A DNA stretch of 64,000 nt from Metopolophium dirhodum (Eukaryota; Arthropoda; Insecta; Hemiptera; Aphididae). Where the stretch lies: contig NC_083562.1 in assembly GCF_019925205.1 (NCBI RefSeq), positions 29,636,001-29,700,000 on the forward strand, read 5' to 3'. Below the pieces are notes generated by a model. The model saw nothing but the letters and a program-made list of their open reading frames with translations. It had not been told where the DNA came from and did no database searches. Shown here one piece after another: positions 37,760-49,787 of the stretch; the first letter of the stretch is position 1; the number at the start of each line of letters is the position of its first letter. A program made the position numbers and the translations under genes.

Positions 37760-37951
37760 TTTTTGACCATTCCTGTAATTTCTGCAGGAGCTGAAAGATT
37801 CTTCATAAAAGTGAAAATAATCAAAAATCATCTAAGAAATAGTATCGGACAAGATAAACTAAAATATTTATCATTAATTGCAATCAAAACATTGCTGCTA
37901 AGCTGCTTCAAAATTGAATTTAAGTTAAGTGATAGATCATCAATTTGCTAA
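37760..37951 (+). pseudogene. hAT transposase dimerisation-domain fragment
   Basis: The frame reads TIPVISAGAERFFIKVKIIK then NHLRNSIGQDKLKYLSLIAI, which follows the hAT C-terminal dimerisation pattern (L..PV..A.AERSFS.LK.IK..LR..M.Q.RL..L..L.I). The ERSFS core is altered to ERFFI. The frame is open for 62 codons but lacks everything upstream of the domain, so it is a fragment. It belongs to a different hAT lineage from the 19.6-kb remnant, judging by the residues between the conserved blocks. Confidence 0.8.
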
Positions 37952-39482
37952 TATTAAAACACGTACAAAATTATACATTTTATTAGATAGGGGATGGCGG
38001 GGTAGTTCCGTACGAGAGGCAAAACTGTATTATAAGGTTTTCTGCACATTGAGCCAAGAAAGAAAAAATGTTTGATGTTTATTTATCCATGACTATCAGA
38101 GACGTTATTGCGGGGGGGATTTGGGTGTCATAACCCTATTTATGTGTTTATTATTTATTGGTACTAATATAGTAGCCAGTAGGTAGGTATATTTTATAGA
38201 AACAACAAATAAAAACCCAAATCCCTTATTGTAGCTTTAACTAAGATAATTATAATTACTTCGTGATAAACACTAATCACTATTGCAAATAATTGAAAAT
38301 TGCACAAATATGTTAAAATAATGCAGTTTAGGTCGATTTTTGGGAATATTTTTCGAAAACCTAGCTATAGTTAATACGTATTACTTTTTAGCTCCTATAA
38401 CTTCCGAGCCCTAATCATGACAATAACGATTATTGTAATATTAAGAATCGCCTCTGTTAAAATCTATAGTAAACATGTTATTCAAGCATAATCCATTTTA
38501 AAAATTGAAACCCTTCAAACCAAATTATAACAGTTTTGTTTGGATTTTTAATCTAAATAAAAACAGATTTTATTCATCAACTGGGGCCCTCTTAAGTGGA
38601 TAGTTGCTCAGATCTCAAGGGCTTAGCATTGCTGTGATAACGACAATTCGTCTTCAAGTGAAAAAAGTAGCTTTGGGCAATACAATATAGGAAAAACCAT
38701 TTTTACGATCCTACAGTTTTGTAATCTACTAATTACCGACGACTACCATTATAATATAATTAATATTACCAGTATAAACTATAAACTATGTTAACAATAA
38801 ACTGGTATCTTATTTTCACTATTATTTATTAACGTAGGTAATTATTTTATGATAGTACCTAATTACTTTTGTTATTACAAAAACTAGTTTAATTATGATA
38901 TTTGTAATAATGCAGATTAACATTTTAATATTATCACTTGATAGTTTTTCGTAACATGATCGTATATACTTACTCATAATTATTTATTATCATTTACCAT
39001 ATTATATGATATTTATGTTGCTCCATTATAATTATCAATTTATTGTACCGATTTTACAATATTAATGTACATTACCAAATTCACTATGATATTATATTAT
39101 ATTATCTATGATATTACACATAATATCAGCGTTGAAACGTGGAAGGGACGTATTCATGGAAGGCCCATGGGTGGCACCGAAAACCTAGTTCAAGTCTGGT
39201 AACTGTTATATCTAATTTAGGGGATAGTTGTCGAGTGGTACAGTATTTATAAAAATGTTAATGCATATTATGATCTTTTGGTAATATATGAATTTGAGAA
39301 GCGAAGAGAAGCAGCTGCCATGTTTGTTCAAATTTCCAGCATACCTGTTTATTTTGTCATGGTAATGTGGCGCGATTATGTATGACAGCTATACAAACTT
39401 TCCGTAGAACGGTGTGAGATTCGGGGTATAAATAGCTAAAAGACTTAAAATATATAAGTTAAAAATTAAAATTAATCTAAAT
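37952..39482. other. Non-coding stretch
   Basis: Contains a small inverted pair GGGATTTGGGT / ACCCAAATCCC (38,115 and 38,215) and GC-richer patches near 38,585 and 39,120-39,180. No gene is supported. Confidence 0.5.
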
Positions 39483-39483
39483 A

Positions 39484-39720
39484 TTAGATTCTGAGCGAAG
39501 CGATGAATGTATTGATTTTACAATGATGTGTGTTTTTTTTTTTATTTTTGTGTCTGTCATCACCTTTTAGGACAGTAAAAGTGCTTGAAATTTCTTCAAC
39601 AGTAACTTTTCTGATAGGAAAGAGAATCTAGTTGGTACTTTGGGGGTTAAAAGTAAACATTTCCCAGTAGTTCCCCCCCCCCCTCAAATGGTCATAATTT
39701 TACTCAAATTTCAAAATTTG
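39484..39720 (+). repeat. TCTGAGCG family, partial copy
   Basis: Begins TTAGATTCTGAGCGAAGCGA, then GATTTTACAATGATGTGTG, a T-rich tract, GTGTCTGTCATCACCTTTT and GTAACTTTTCTGATAGGAAA. It is about 240 bases long and lies in the same orientation directly upstream of a longer copy. Confidence 0.75.
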
Positions 39721-39855
39721 TTTAGTTTTACCCCTAAATTAGTAAAATATATAATAGGTACCTATAATTAAAGCTAGGTTAAACAGTTTTGGGTTAGTCA
39801 GATAAGGTGGTTGTTCAGACTGTCTTAACTTAAACTTGAAGTTTAATCTGATTAC

Positions 39856-40838
39856 ATTTTAGATTCTGAGCGGAGCGATGAACGTATTGATTTTACAATG
39901 ATGTGTGTTTTATTTTTTTATTTTTTATTTCTTTTTTTAAATTTTTATTAAAATTTCTTTTTTTGTGTCTGTCATCACCTTTTAGGACAGTAAAAGTGCT
40001 TGGATTTTCTTCAATAGTAACTTTTCTGATAGGAAAGTGAATCTAGTTGGTACTTTAGGGGGTCAAAAATAAAATTAAGGAAAAATTAAGGAAAAACGGG
40101 AGTTTTTACGCAAAATCTGTTTTCGAAAAAATTGATTTTGGTTTTTGGTGTAACTCTTAAACAAATGACCGTAGGGACATGAAATTTTGACTGAATGTTT
40201 ATATTAGCATTTTCTATACACCATAAAATTTACAAAATATTTTGACTCTTTTTGAGCTGTTTACGGACATTGTCAGTTTTCAATTTTTTTAGTTTTTTTT
40301 TTCTATAAATATCAATAAAATTTTATCTGTTGAGTAAAAAAGCTTGAAAATTTAATAGAAGGCTCCTAGGTTATTGTTTCAAAGGCAGATGAAAAAAATT
40401 AAAAATCCTTAGTCACAGTTTTTATTTATAAGCATTTAAAGTTCAAATTTTGACAAAATACGGAAAAATCACGAAAAATAGCAAATTATTTTGAGTTGAG
40501 AATTCATAAAAATTTTTCTTTTTAAATCTAAGATTTGAAAATGTAATATAAGATTACTCATAAGTTTGTCTACCTTTATCAAAAAAACAAGTCTACAAGA
40601 AACTTAAATTAAATTTTTATGAGCGTCTGAAATTTATATTTTTACAACATTTGATATTCACTCACTTAATACAAGGCTCCTAATATAATGTTACAATTGC
40701 AGTTGAAAAATATTAAAAATACATAGGCACAATTTATTTTATAAGCATTTAATATACTTGGTAACATCATAGGATGACTAACCGTTTTCGCTCAGAATCG
40801 TTTTTCTTATACAATGATATTATATCATTGAATTAAAA
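39856..40838 (+). mobile_element. TCTGAGCG family, longest copy (about 980 bp)
   Basis: The left end is ATTTTAGATTCTGAGCGGAG and the same internal order as the 39.5-kb copy follows, then a long AT-rich interior with AAGGCTCCTA words. The right side has TTCGCTCAGAATCG at about 40,788-40,801, the inverted form of the left TTCTGAGCG word. It is non-coding. The inverted ends and the number of copies mark it as a non-autonomous DNA transposon. The superfamily is not determined. Confidence 0.7.
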
Positions 40839-42339
40839 TTTAACACAATCCACTTACCCACCTTTTAAATATTAATTACAAAAAAAAAACAACTATAGGT
40901 ACCTATTAATTATGTCCTGTAATTTCTTCTAAGTTCTAATTCTTGATATAAAATTGAAATGACAAAATATAGATTAATTATTATATATAAATATTATATA
41001 CTATAATGTTATGCTAAAGTATTCGTACATTTTTTATTATTGAGTATATTTTAAAATTCAACCAACTACTTTTAGTTTTTGTTTTAGGAATGTATTTATT
41101 TTAATACCTCTTTAAATAAAATATTATTCAAAACTTGTATTCGAGAGGGTCACTTTGGGGCATAATAGATTTTAAAAATTTATCCTGTAATTTTTTATTT
41201 TTCTTTTTATGAATTTTTTTTATCTGAGCATATTAAAAATCAAATTATCGCATTGCAATGAATATTTCAAGGCCGTTGTATATGGCGATGTTACTCCAAG
41301 TCCCCAACTAGTTTCTAAAAAATAATAATATTATGTTCGAAGAATCACTCCAATGCGCATAGAAACGTAGGACAGTAGTTGTACCTACCTCTATACATTC
41401 AGTTTTATTGCATAATATCTGCAGCAGTAATAATGTCGTTGTGTTTATAAAACGTTATGTTGATTACACACTTAGTTACGGACGAGTGGACACCACTGCG
41501 TCATATTATTCAAATAATATATTGTAAAGATCAAAACGTGTCTGAATGACGCGTGTATCGTTATTAGGTATATTATTATGCCTATAATACCTAGTCTGCG
41601 GTGCTCGAGCATATACGTACGTATAGGTACCATAATATTATATATAAAGCGTATTATTATTTTTGAAATTCTTATAATTTCAAAAAAACCCGTTTCATCC
41701 GAGCACCGCAGAATTATTATAGGTTTTTATGCCGAACAAGCGATTTTCGATTTTCACCAAGAGCAGCGCGCTCAAGTCAGACCGCTGCAACTACTAGGTA
41801 TCATGATCCGTCTAGTTGTAGTATAATGTCTATGATTAGAACACATTTACATAATATAGTGAGTAGTGACTTATGACTTAATATTATTTAAATTTTATAT
41901 CTAACTTTATCCTTAGTTAATAACGACTGGACTGTTTTCAATTAAAGTTGTATCAATACCTGTAGTACCTATTGATTAACTTCGGATGAACTAACATCCA
42001 ATTTTGTGGTAGATAGGATATAGCACTTGTTATAAACCGAACATGGTTCAAACTACTCTTTAAAATTTTCTGATATCTTCAAGAAAAATTTGAAACTTTC
42101 ACAACATTTGTTAAGTAGATTTTGAATACCTGTATAATAGCTACACATGTACATTCAACTCTCATATATTTTGTTTTAAGATATAGTTTCTTTATTCGAA
42201 ACCATAAACGAATTGATGTATGCTTTAACCTTAAAATATAACATTATTATTTACTGGTCAGTTACGTTAAATATTTTTTTTCCTAAAATCATGATAATTT
42301 TAAGTAGGTATCTATACGTTTAGAGTAACACCAAAGTAT
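40839..42339. other. Non-coding stretch with a hairpin
   Basis: Holds the inverted repeat at 41,581-41,722 (listed separately). The 82-codon frame 41,578-41,826 runs across that hairpin and is not credible as a gene. Confidence 0.5.
41581..41722. repeat. Imperfect inverted repeat with a loop of about 90 b
   Basis: The left arm has CCTATAATA then CTGCGGTGCTCG (ending about 41,608). The right arm has CGAGCACCGCAG (41,700-41,711) then TATTATAGG. The 9- and 12-base blocks are exact reverse complements, separated by 6 and 3 bases respectively. It could be a decayed MITE core or a transcribed hairpin. Confidence 0.6.
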
Positions 42340-42482
42340 ACTAAATTACCAACTAGATTCACTTTCCTATCAGAAAAAATATCGAATCATTTTTTCTACT
42401 ATAAAAAGTGTCCCCAGATATAAACAACCACACACCATTGTAAAATCAATGCATTCTTCTCTTCACTCAGAATCTAAAATAT
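42340..42482 (-). repeat. TCTGAGCG family, minus-strand copy
   Basis: Reading the minus strand gives ATTTTAGATTCTGAGTGAAG then GATTTTACAATGGTGTGTG and a final CTTTTTATAGTAG / GATAGGAAAGTGAATCTAGT pair of blocks. About 140 bases long. It directly abuts the Jockey fragment that follows. Confidence 0.65.
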
Positions 42483-42520
42483 TTTATAGATGTATACTTT
42501 ATTGTCATAAGGTTTACAGT

Positions 42521-42964
42521 TTCTCACTACATAATGATCTTAAAATTGAAACAGTCTCTAAAACGGCTAAAAATTACTGTAAAAATGTCCACACCAAAAC
42601 AGTTAACCACACAAATCCATTGATTTCTAACTTAGCCAGTGAATTCATGCCAAATTACACGTCGATTAAAAAGACACTGGTGTCGAGATCTCCTGAATCC
42701 CGACCTGCACTAATTAAAACAAATAAAACCCTCCACCCCTAGTTAGAGGGTATCCACACAGGTGGACCTCCCTCCTCATGCAATGTACCTTACATTAGCT
42801 ATCAAATTTACTTATTGTATTGTATGTTCACGTCGAGTGTTACTGCTGGGTAGCTACTTTCTCACGCTGTCACAGTCATAGTAAATTCCGCTCATATGCT
42901 CATTGCTCATTGTAAATAATGTTACAAATTGTAAATACTCTATTTTTATCTAAAAAAAAAAAAA
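42521..42964 (+). pseudogene. 5'-truncated Jockey-type retrotransposon fragment
   Basis: Translation from 42,527 gives LHNDLKIE...TVNHTNPLISNLASEF, which lines up with the end of ORF2 of the full element (LHSDLKIP...TVNHPNPFISNLSS). A one-base frameshift follows around 42,655: the adjacent frame continues TRRLKRHWCRDLL, the counterpart of PRRLKRNWPRDLL. A 3' UTR of about 240 bases unlike that of the intact copy then runs to a poly(A) tract at about 42,951-42,964. It is therefore a dead 3' fragment of a related but distinct Jockey lineage, inserted beside a TCTGAGCG repeat. Confidence 0.8.
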
Positions 42965-44310
42965 AGTTTGCAGTTTATTGTGCTGTAAAATAAATTAAAC
43001 TAATATATTAATTTAAGTCAGTATCTTTCACTTTTAATATTTTACATTTTTCCAAATTTGTTCTTTTTCTATTTGAGTTGCATCAATATGTTAGTGCATG
43101 TTTGTGTTTACCTTTTGGCTTTAATTGTTGCTATTTCTCCGCTTTTCATACTAATAATGCACACTTTTTACGATTGGCACCGTTTTTTTCTTTTAAAACT
43201 ACGTGCACCGTCAGTATTGCACATTGTTTTTTGTAAAATAGTCATTATTATGTAGATTATCATTAACTAAAATGTTAGGTTTATTATTTTCACTTTTTTC
43301 TCAAGTGCTCGAGACGTATACAAAACCCCGACGACGTACCACTCATATTTTAAGATAAGGGAACAGTTTTATATTACTATTAGTTATCTATTGACTGCAA
43401 ATACTGACGCGGAATTCCGAAACAAACGAAGTGTTTTAAGCCAACTTTATATTTTATGTATTATAGATTTGACTATAAATCCTTTTTCCGAATTTACGTT
43501 TTTGACGAACGTCCTTGAAAATATTCCATAATAAAAGGTGAAAAATAGAAAATTATTTTTTTTACTCAGAGATACTAAAATGTTTGACATCTCTGCTCTT
43601 TAGGCTAGTCACTTAGTATTACAAAATATAATAATTCAATCGATGGCAAATGACTGAGGCTTTTTTATGACCAATTTTCGAAATTAATATAATTGCAACA
43701 TATTAATATATAATATAATATTGTATTTTTTGTAAGCCATATACGTTTTTTAACCCCCAACCCCCAACCCCCAACCCCCTCCCAGAAAAACACAAATCCC
43801 GACAAGCTAAACGCATCATCGAATGTCGTCTTACACATTGAAGTAGGTATTCATCTTCCACTCATATATACATGCTTGTAAATCACAAATTATAAACCAC
43901 AAATTGTGTTCATTATATTTGTTATAAATGTTATGAATATAATACTGATATTAATAGGACATTGTACACGAAAGACACCAGGCACATTCGCACATTGACC
44001 TTACGCGAATATCATGTAAGCACCTACAACCTACAAGACAAATACATTATCGTAACCTCCATATGCAATAGAAAATCGATAAACCAGTTTGAATATTATT
44101 ATCGATCTTTGCCCGCGTTGCTTCTATCGAAAATATAATATAATATGTAACTTTTTAACAGAACCTACTCAATATTTTAGACATAGACGTTTGAAAAATC
44201 ATTTCAGTAGTTGGCTAACTAAAATATTATGTGTAATTATATATTATACATTTGTGAATACAATAGTTGATTATTTTAACACATTTGAAAATTTCTATAC
44301 CTAAGCATGA
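42965..44310. other. Non-coding stretch with a heptamer array
   Basis: Contains a (CCCCCAA)n array at 43,752-43,781 (about four units). Frames at 43,058-43,255 and 44,089-44,304 are unrecognised. Confidence 0.55.
43752..43781. repeat. Heptamer tandem repeat (CCCCCAA)n
   Basis: Four near-perfect head-to-tail units followed by CCCTCCC. The unit is C-rich and strand-asymmetric. Confidence 0.9.
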
Positions 44311-44594
44311 AAATTGAGGGGTGGCATTCCAAAACGTACTATTGCCAAAATATACAAAATCGAGATACCTACGCATTGATTCTTATAGAAAAAAAGGCGG
44401 GAAGTCGATTGGCGCCATCAGAATTAAACTTTAATTATCGTTCCATGAAAAAAATCTGTTCATAAATGTATAAATCATCCAAAACGTACTTATTTACACA
44501 GTATAGGAGATAATATTAAACAAAAACAAAACTGCTCTTCCTGGAAAATCAACTTTATGGCAATAGTACGTTTTGGAATGTCACCCCTTAATTT
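44311..44594. mobile_element. MITE with 37-bp, nearly identical inverted ends
   Basis: The ends at 44,311-44,347 and 44,558-44,594 are reverse complements at 35 of 37 positions; the core word is CATTCCAAAACGTACTATTG. The left boundary reads TTGA before GGGGTG and the right boundary reads CACCCC then TTAA. A TTAA target with one mutated copy is possible (piggyBac or Kolobok type), but this is inference. The 210-base interior has no ORF. The high identity of the ends suggests relatively recent movement compared with the other MITEs here. Confidence 0.8.
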
Positions 44595-46052
44595 CGATAA
44601 GAATGTTCTGCTTTAGCCTTTGATATAAAACTAGGTAAGACAAAATACGATCTAAAAAATATTCGTCGGAATAATTGTTTGATATATAATTCATTAGTCA
44701 TTACCATCCAAAATAAAACTAAGTGTTTGTCAAAATATTCAAACATGAAAAAAAGTATACGGGGATGGCAATTTAACATAAGGCATACGAAATTTCAGGA
44801 AACACAAACGTTTTTGAGAATATTTATTTAATTTCATTACATAATTTTAAGTCTTAAACACAATTTTAGAAAAAAATTGTACTTCTAACAATTTTTTATC
44901 GCTATTGTTTTTTTAAGTTTTTACTTTTTTAATGACAAAATATGTTTTTAATTTCACATTCTGAATCAGAATTGGATCCAACAGAAATCAAATTTTGGAC
45001 ATATTTAGTTTATTATTTACAACTACTAAGTACATATTTGAGATTTGAGCGGAATAGTGGACCAGAATGTTGCGGGGTCCTCTTGTTCCACACCACTTTG
45101 CACATCTAAACTTTAAAATATACTTTACCTTAACCTAACTGCCATTGTAACAATATATTAGGAGCCTTGTATTAAATTTTCAAGCTTTTTGGCCTAACGA
45201 ATAAAATTTGATTGACATTTTATAGAAAAAAACCAAAAAAAGTTTTAGCTTTTATTGCAGTTTACATAATACACATTTATAATTTTGTCACGGATTAGTG
45301 ATTACATAATGTACATTTTAAAAAGGATAATTTTATCGCAGTTTTCATACAGCCAAATTTATAAATACTCACAAATTACAAATGAACTTGTCTATAGTAT
45401 GATGTGATCATTATATTAGGTACTAACAATAATATTATCATTCAATTCGCTTCTTCAGGTCTTTCGTTTATGTTTGTCACCCACTCGCCCACCTGTACGA
45501 TGATACGTTGATAATATAGCGTGCCATCCCAAATGGCCGGCTGGTTTGTATGCGTTGCTGTATTTGTACAGCGCATTCTTGCACGTTCTTCGTTCTTCGC
45601 TTAACGTTTTACGGCCATTATTTCCTGAAAAATTCAAGTATGTAAGTATGGAAATAATCAATTCCGTATGGACATGTTAAATATATTGTACGCATACGCT
45701 CGCGCGTAATAACGTTTCATCGAAAATATTCCAATTGACAGTCAGATTATATGTATATAAATAGTTTTAACCTGAGAATGTATCCACAAAACAAATACCT
45801 GTATTATTCTACACCCGAATGAGTTTCGTTGGATTCGTTGGATAATGATGTACGAGGAGGAATCGAGAAGGTGATGTCACTGTCAGACGTCAACAAGTTA
45901 AGTAAGTAATACACAATACTCTCTTCCGTTTAACGTTGTTCGGTGTGTATGTATCTAGTACCTATAATATTAATATAAGAACATTGCGTGGGAAAAATGT
46001 ATTCTAACGAGACTTTAAGTTTTTTACTCTTTTTAATGACATCTTACATTTT
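44595..46052. other. Non-coding stretch with a repeat fragment
   Basis: Contains a minus-oriented fragment of the TCTGAGCG family at about 45,158-45,245 (AGGAGCCTTGTATTAAATTT then GAATAAAATTTGATTGACA) and the candidate exon listed next. The minus frame at 44,588-44,779 is unrecognised. Confidence 0.5.
45499..45626 (-). other. Candidate exon, weakly supported
   Basis: On the minus strand, CTTGAATTTTTCAG (acceptor-like, ending about 45,627) is followed by GAAATAATGGCCGTAAAACG and GC-richer sequence that stays open in one frame and ends at CATCGTACAG before GTGGGCGAG (donor-like, about 45,501). The frame continues past the donor to a stop near 45,455. The deduced residues, basic and without known motifs, give no function. 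Acceptor and donor words can arise by chance, so this is a lead rather than a gene call. Confidence 0.25.
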
Positions 46053-46130
46053 AGATTCCGTGTGAAGCGATAAATGTATTGATTTTACAATGATGTGTGT
46101 TTTTTAAAATTTATTTTTCCATACTTAGCA
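46053..46130 (+). repeat. TCTGAGCG family, short truncated copy
   Basis: ATTTTAGATTCCGTGTGAAG followed by GTATTGATTTTACAATGATG, then unrelated AT-rich DNA. Only the left 60-70 bases of the element survive. Confidence 0.7.
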
Positions 46131-46259
46131 AAATATTATTTGCAGTATTTTCGCATTTAAAAAAATCAAATTTAATACAAGTATAGTTTATTAGTTATAT
46201 TAGTTATGTATTTATATAAATTATATGTAAAATTATTATGTTAAATCGACGTTCAAAAT

Positions 46260-46490
46260 GCAGATCACTGTAGACCGGACAATATAGACGTAATATAAAT
46301 TTGAAAGTGGACCGGACCGGACCATTTTTTTAAGAATCGTACCGAACCGGGCCATTTTTTTTTTAGACGAAGAGACTGAACCGGACCGAACCACATTAAA
46401 TTACAATACACAAAGACCGAAAAAGACCAAGCCATGGTCCGTTCCGGACCGGTCTAGACCAGACCGTGCAGAACTCTAGTAGATAGACAG
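46260..46490. repeat. Degenerate ACCGG-rich repeat
   Basis: Words such as GACCGGACCGGACC, CGAACCGGGCC, GAACCGGACCGAACC and TCCGGACCGGTCTAGACC recur over about 200 bases separated by T-rich tracts. It looks like a worn tandem array of a short ACCGG/ACCGA unit inside a dispersed element that ends around GTGCAGAACTCTAG. Confidence 0.65.
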
Positions 46491-46599
46491 TGGCGCCTCC
46501 AAATGTTTAATATAGATTAGTGTACATATATTATATAATTACTTACGTATTATTATTATAAAAATCCTAATAATATTTTCACCCCATATCTTCCAAACT

Positions 46600-46912
46600 C
46601 ATTATCATGAACTTCAAACTTAATAAAGAAAATTAAAAAACTCAGTAAATACCTAATGGTTAGAATTTTTATTTTAATACGTCAATATTTTCAAAAAAAA
46701 TATTCGCTAAATAATTTAGAAAAAAAGGGATTCTTATTTGAAAAATAGCAGTTTGTAGGACACTCCTTAAGTTATACAAAAATCTATATTCCCATTTCCA
46801 AATAATTTGAAAATATGGTCTTAAAGTATATTTAATAATTCCGATATCAGATTTTGAATAGCTACATTATTGAAGAAAAAAGAGGGTGCTTAGTGAATCT
46901 CCTTGTATATAA
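46600..46912 (-). repeat. Partial copy of the 16.8-kb element family
   Basis: Shares GAAAATATGGTCTTAAA, TATATTTAATAATTCCGA, CAGATTTTGA and CATTATTGAAGAA with 17,700-17,790, and ends with GGGTGCTTAGTGAATCTCCT then TGTATA, the clearest terminal sequence of this family in the window. The opposite end is missing or too diverged. Confidence 0.65.
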
Positions 46913-48302
46913 CACAGGAGAAAAATTTTAATTGTTGTTTTGTTTGTTTATGTTTGTTTTTATACTATGAGCATATATTATATTACATTATTAATTATAT
47001 TTTAACTCGACTGCGCCATTACTAGATTTCAAATGCACATAATGTTTATTTATGTGCCGTATAGCCGGTCCGATTTAATATTTATAAGTGCTAATGAAAA
47101 AAGTTTTATTTATGTAAAACATAGGTTAGTGGAGACGACCATGAATTCAATGCGCTTACATAATATTATGTAAAATATTATATAACTGTATAACTATGTA
47201 CATATTGAACAGAATAGTACCTAATTAAGTTACTTTTAATGATTATATAATAGAGTATATAATTTTGTTTCGGGTGTCAGTAAATGTGTAAATCATTGGC
47301 AGAAATGATGCACGTCAAAAATTAACGTTGTTGTCGTGATTGGGACAGTACAAGTTTCCACAAAAAGTTTACCTACCTTTTCCTTTTCCGCCACATGAGA
47401 TACAGACTTTTGAATAATTGTATACTGTGTTATTTTAGCATGCTAAACAGTTAATATTTGAGCGTGTATCGTTTCAGCCAAAAATGAAAAAATGTTTGGT
47501 CTTCATTTCCACAAACTCATTTTCTTTTAAAATTATCGTTTGAGATTTGAGAACCACTAGTAAAAATTATTCTGATTTTATTTCCACTTCTATTGTGTTA
47601 TGATATTCTGACAATTTTATTATATTTTCGAAAATAATAACACCTTTCTACCTACACGATGTGGTCTAATTTCAGTAAAAATTTATCAAGTGGCGAATAC
47701 GGGGGGGGGCGCAATATGGGAAATTCCCTCCCATTTAGGACCACTGTATATGCCATTTTGGTTTAACAGAACAACTAATAACTGTGAATCCGTTCACATT
47801 TCAACAAATAGTTCTACAAATCGTATCCTAATATATTTTTAAATAATTATATTACGTTACAAATGGCTTTTACAGATAATTCAAATTGAGTTAATTTGAA
47901 ATGTTCCGGCATTACGCTATTTTAAAGAGTATTGTACAAGCAATGAGCATTGAGCATATTAATATGATGGATATTTTTTAATGAGTAATAATGAATAGTT
48001 GGCAGCTATTGAGCTTATGGATTTTGTACTTTGGTTTGGTCATTGATTCTAAAAATATTTTTAGACCATCTGCTACTATCTATCAACACTGGAAATTTAA
48101 AATTGCAAATATAAATACAGAATATTCTGTTTACGTTAACTATTGAACAGACTAATAGGTATACCCTCGTAGTTAGTTTGACGAGTAATTATGCTAAAAA
48201 AAACCAAGAAAGTGAGTGACGTAGACTATGGCGTGAAAATAATGGAAAATCCACAAAACCAAGCTGATAACCGTAGTCTGTTTATCATCGCGACGGCCAG
48301 AC
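46913..48302. other. Non-coding stretch
   Basis: AT-rich with a run of 9 G at 47,701-47,709. Nothing recognisable up to the MULE terminus. Confidence 0.5.
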
Positions 48303-49399
48303 TGCAAACTAGTTGTGTCCCAGACACGGAATAATAATTATAAAAATATTGTATTCCCATGTTTTTTTTAGGTTGAACGAGTTGTGTTTGGTACTTATCA
48401 TGCATATATTTATACACAAATAATTGTTGTTTGTCATATTCAAATATTTATAACTAGTATAAATTTAAAAATTTCAATTATTACACATTAGGTAAAAATG
48501 TATGTACAACAGGTTATATGTTCAAACCGAGAAATTTGTCCATTCACTATTATGAAGTATATCATATTAGCGGCAATGATGATATTTAGTCATTTTAGTG
48601 AATTACTATAGTCAATAATGACAATGAATATTTTGCTAATTTAATTACATTTCCTAGCCATTTTAAACAATGCCTAACTGGTCTCAGACGATGATTAAAT
48701 ATTCATATATTAGGTACACTATAGTCATTTGTCATTATAATGAGTGCCACGTCTCTACGAATGTAAACATTCTAGCAGATAAAAATAATAATTATTAGGT
48801 ACCTATTAGTTATTACAATATACAACCATTATTGTGCATTTTTTTTATAATCTAAATAAAAATAGACATATTTTATTATCTACCTAGCAATAATAATATT
48901 ATCATACAAATGAATTAATATTATGAAATTATTGATAGGTTTTTATTCTTAAATCCATTATACTTAGTAACAAAATCATAATCCTACCTATATTAAAACT
49001 TGAATCGCACACAGTCACAGCCAAAAATGTACTAAAATGTTTCAAATCCAAACAGTTCATGGTAACTTTATATAATCTAAACTCATACCTACGTATAAAC
49101 CAAAATAATGATTTAGATAATTATTCCAATGACCGATAATTATTACTATCGTAATATATTTGTAATTAACAATCAGAAAACACCGACAATGCTATAGTCA
49201 ATATATTATACATTTAGAATACTGCTAATGATGTACGTATAAGGATTAGGGATCAAAATTTAAGAAAAAAAGGTTTTGACGAAAAAAAACTGGAATTTAC
49301 CGAGAAAATTGAAAAATTGTCATGGAAAAACATTTTTTTCCTAAAGAATTGAAAAAGTAGCTTAGCCTTAGGTAGTATAGTAAAGTCTTAGTAGATTAT

Positions 49400-49557
49400 A
49401 TATTAGGAGCCTTGTATTAAACTTTCAAGTTTTTTGACCCAATAAATAAAATTTAATTGACAAGTATAAAAAAAAAAAACTAAAAAATTGAAAATTCCCG
49501 TTAACAGCTCAAAACGAGTAAAAAAATGTTGAAAATTTTATCGCTCCGCTCAGAACC
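49400..49557 (-). repeat. TCTGAGCG family fragment inside the MULE
   Basis: AGGAGCCTTGTATTAAACTT, AATAAATAAAATTTAATTGA and a terminal TTATCGCTCCGCTCAGAA. This is the inverted end of the family, so a minus-oriented partial copy lies between the two left-type MULE ends. Confidence 0.6.
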
Positions 49558-49787
49558 TTGTATTAAAACTATCAAATACTTATTAATCAAATAAAAATAT
49601 ATGTTATACATTTTCAAAAGAATAAAAAAAATTCAAAAAAATTTTATTACATAATTATACCTATTAAGAAATATAATTGTTTTCCAATAACGTTGTTTTG
49701 TAACGACTTAAGATTATGTGAAAAAAATATTTTAAAAACGTTAGTTTTCACCCCATACTTTACTCAGGAATAAATATTGTTTTCGCA

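Noticed and set aside
39260..39430. Short protein-like frame with an EKRREAAAMF stretch
   Set aside because: Short, interrupted upstream and without known motif; not enough to call a gene remnant.
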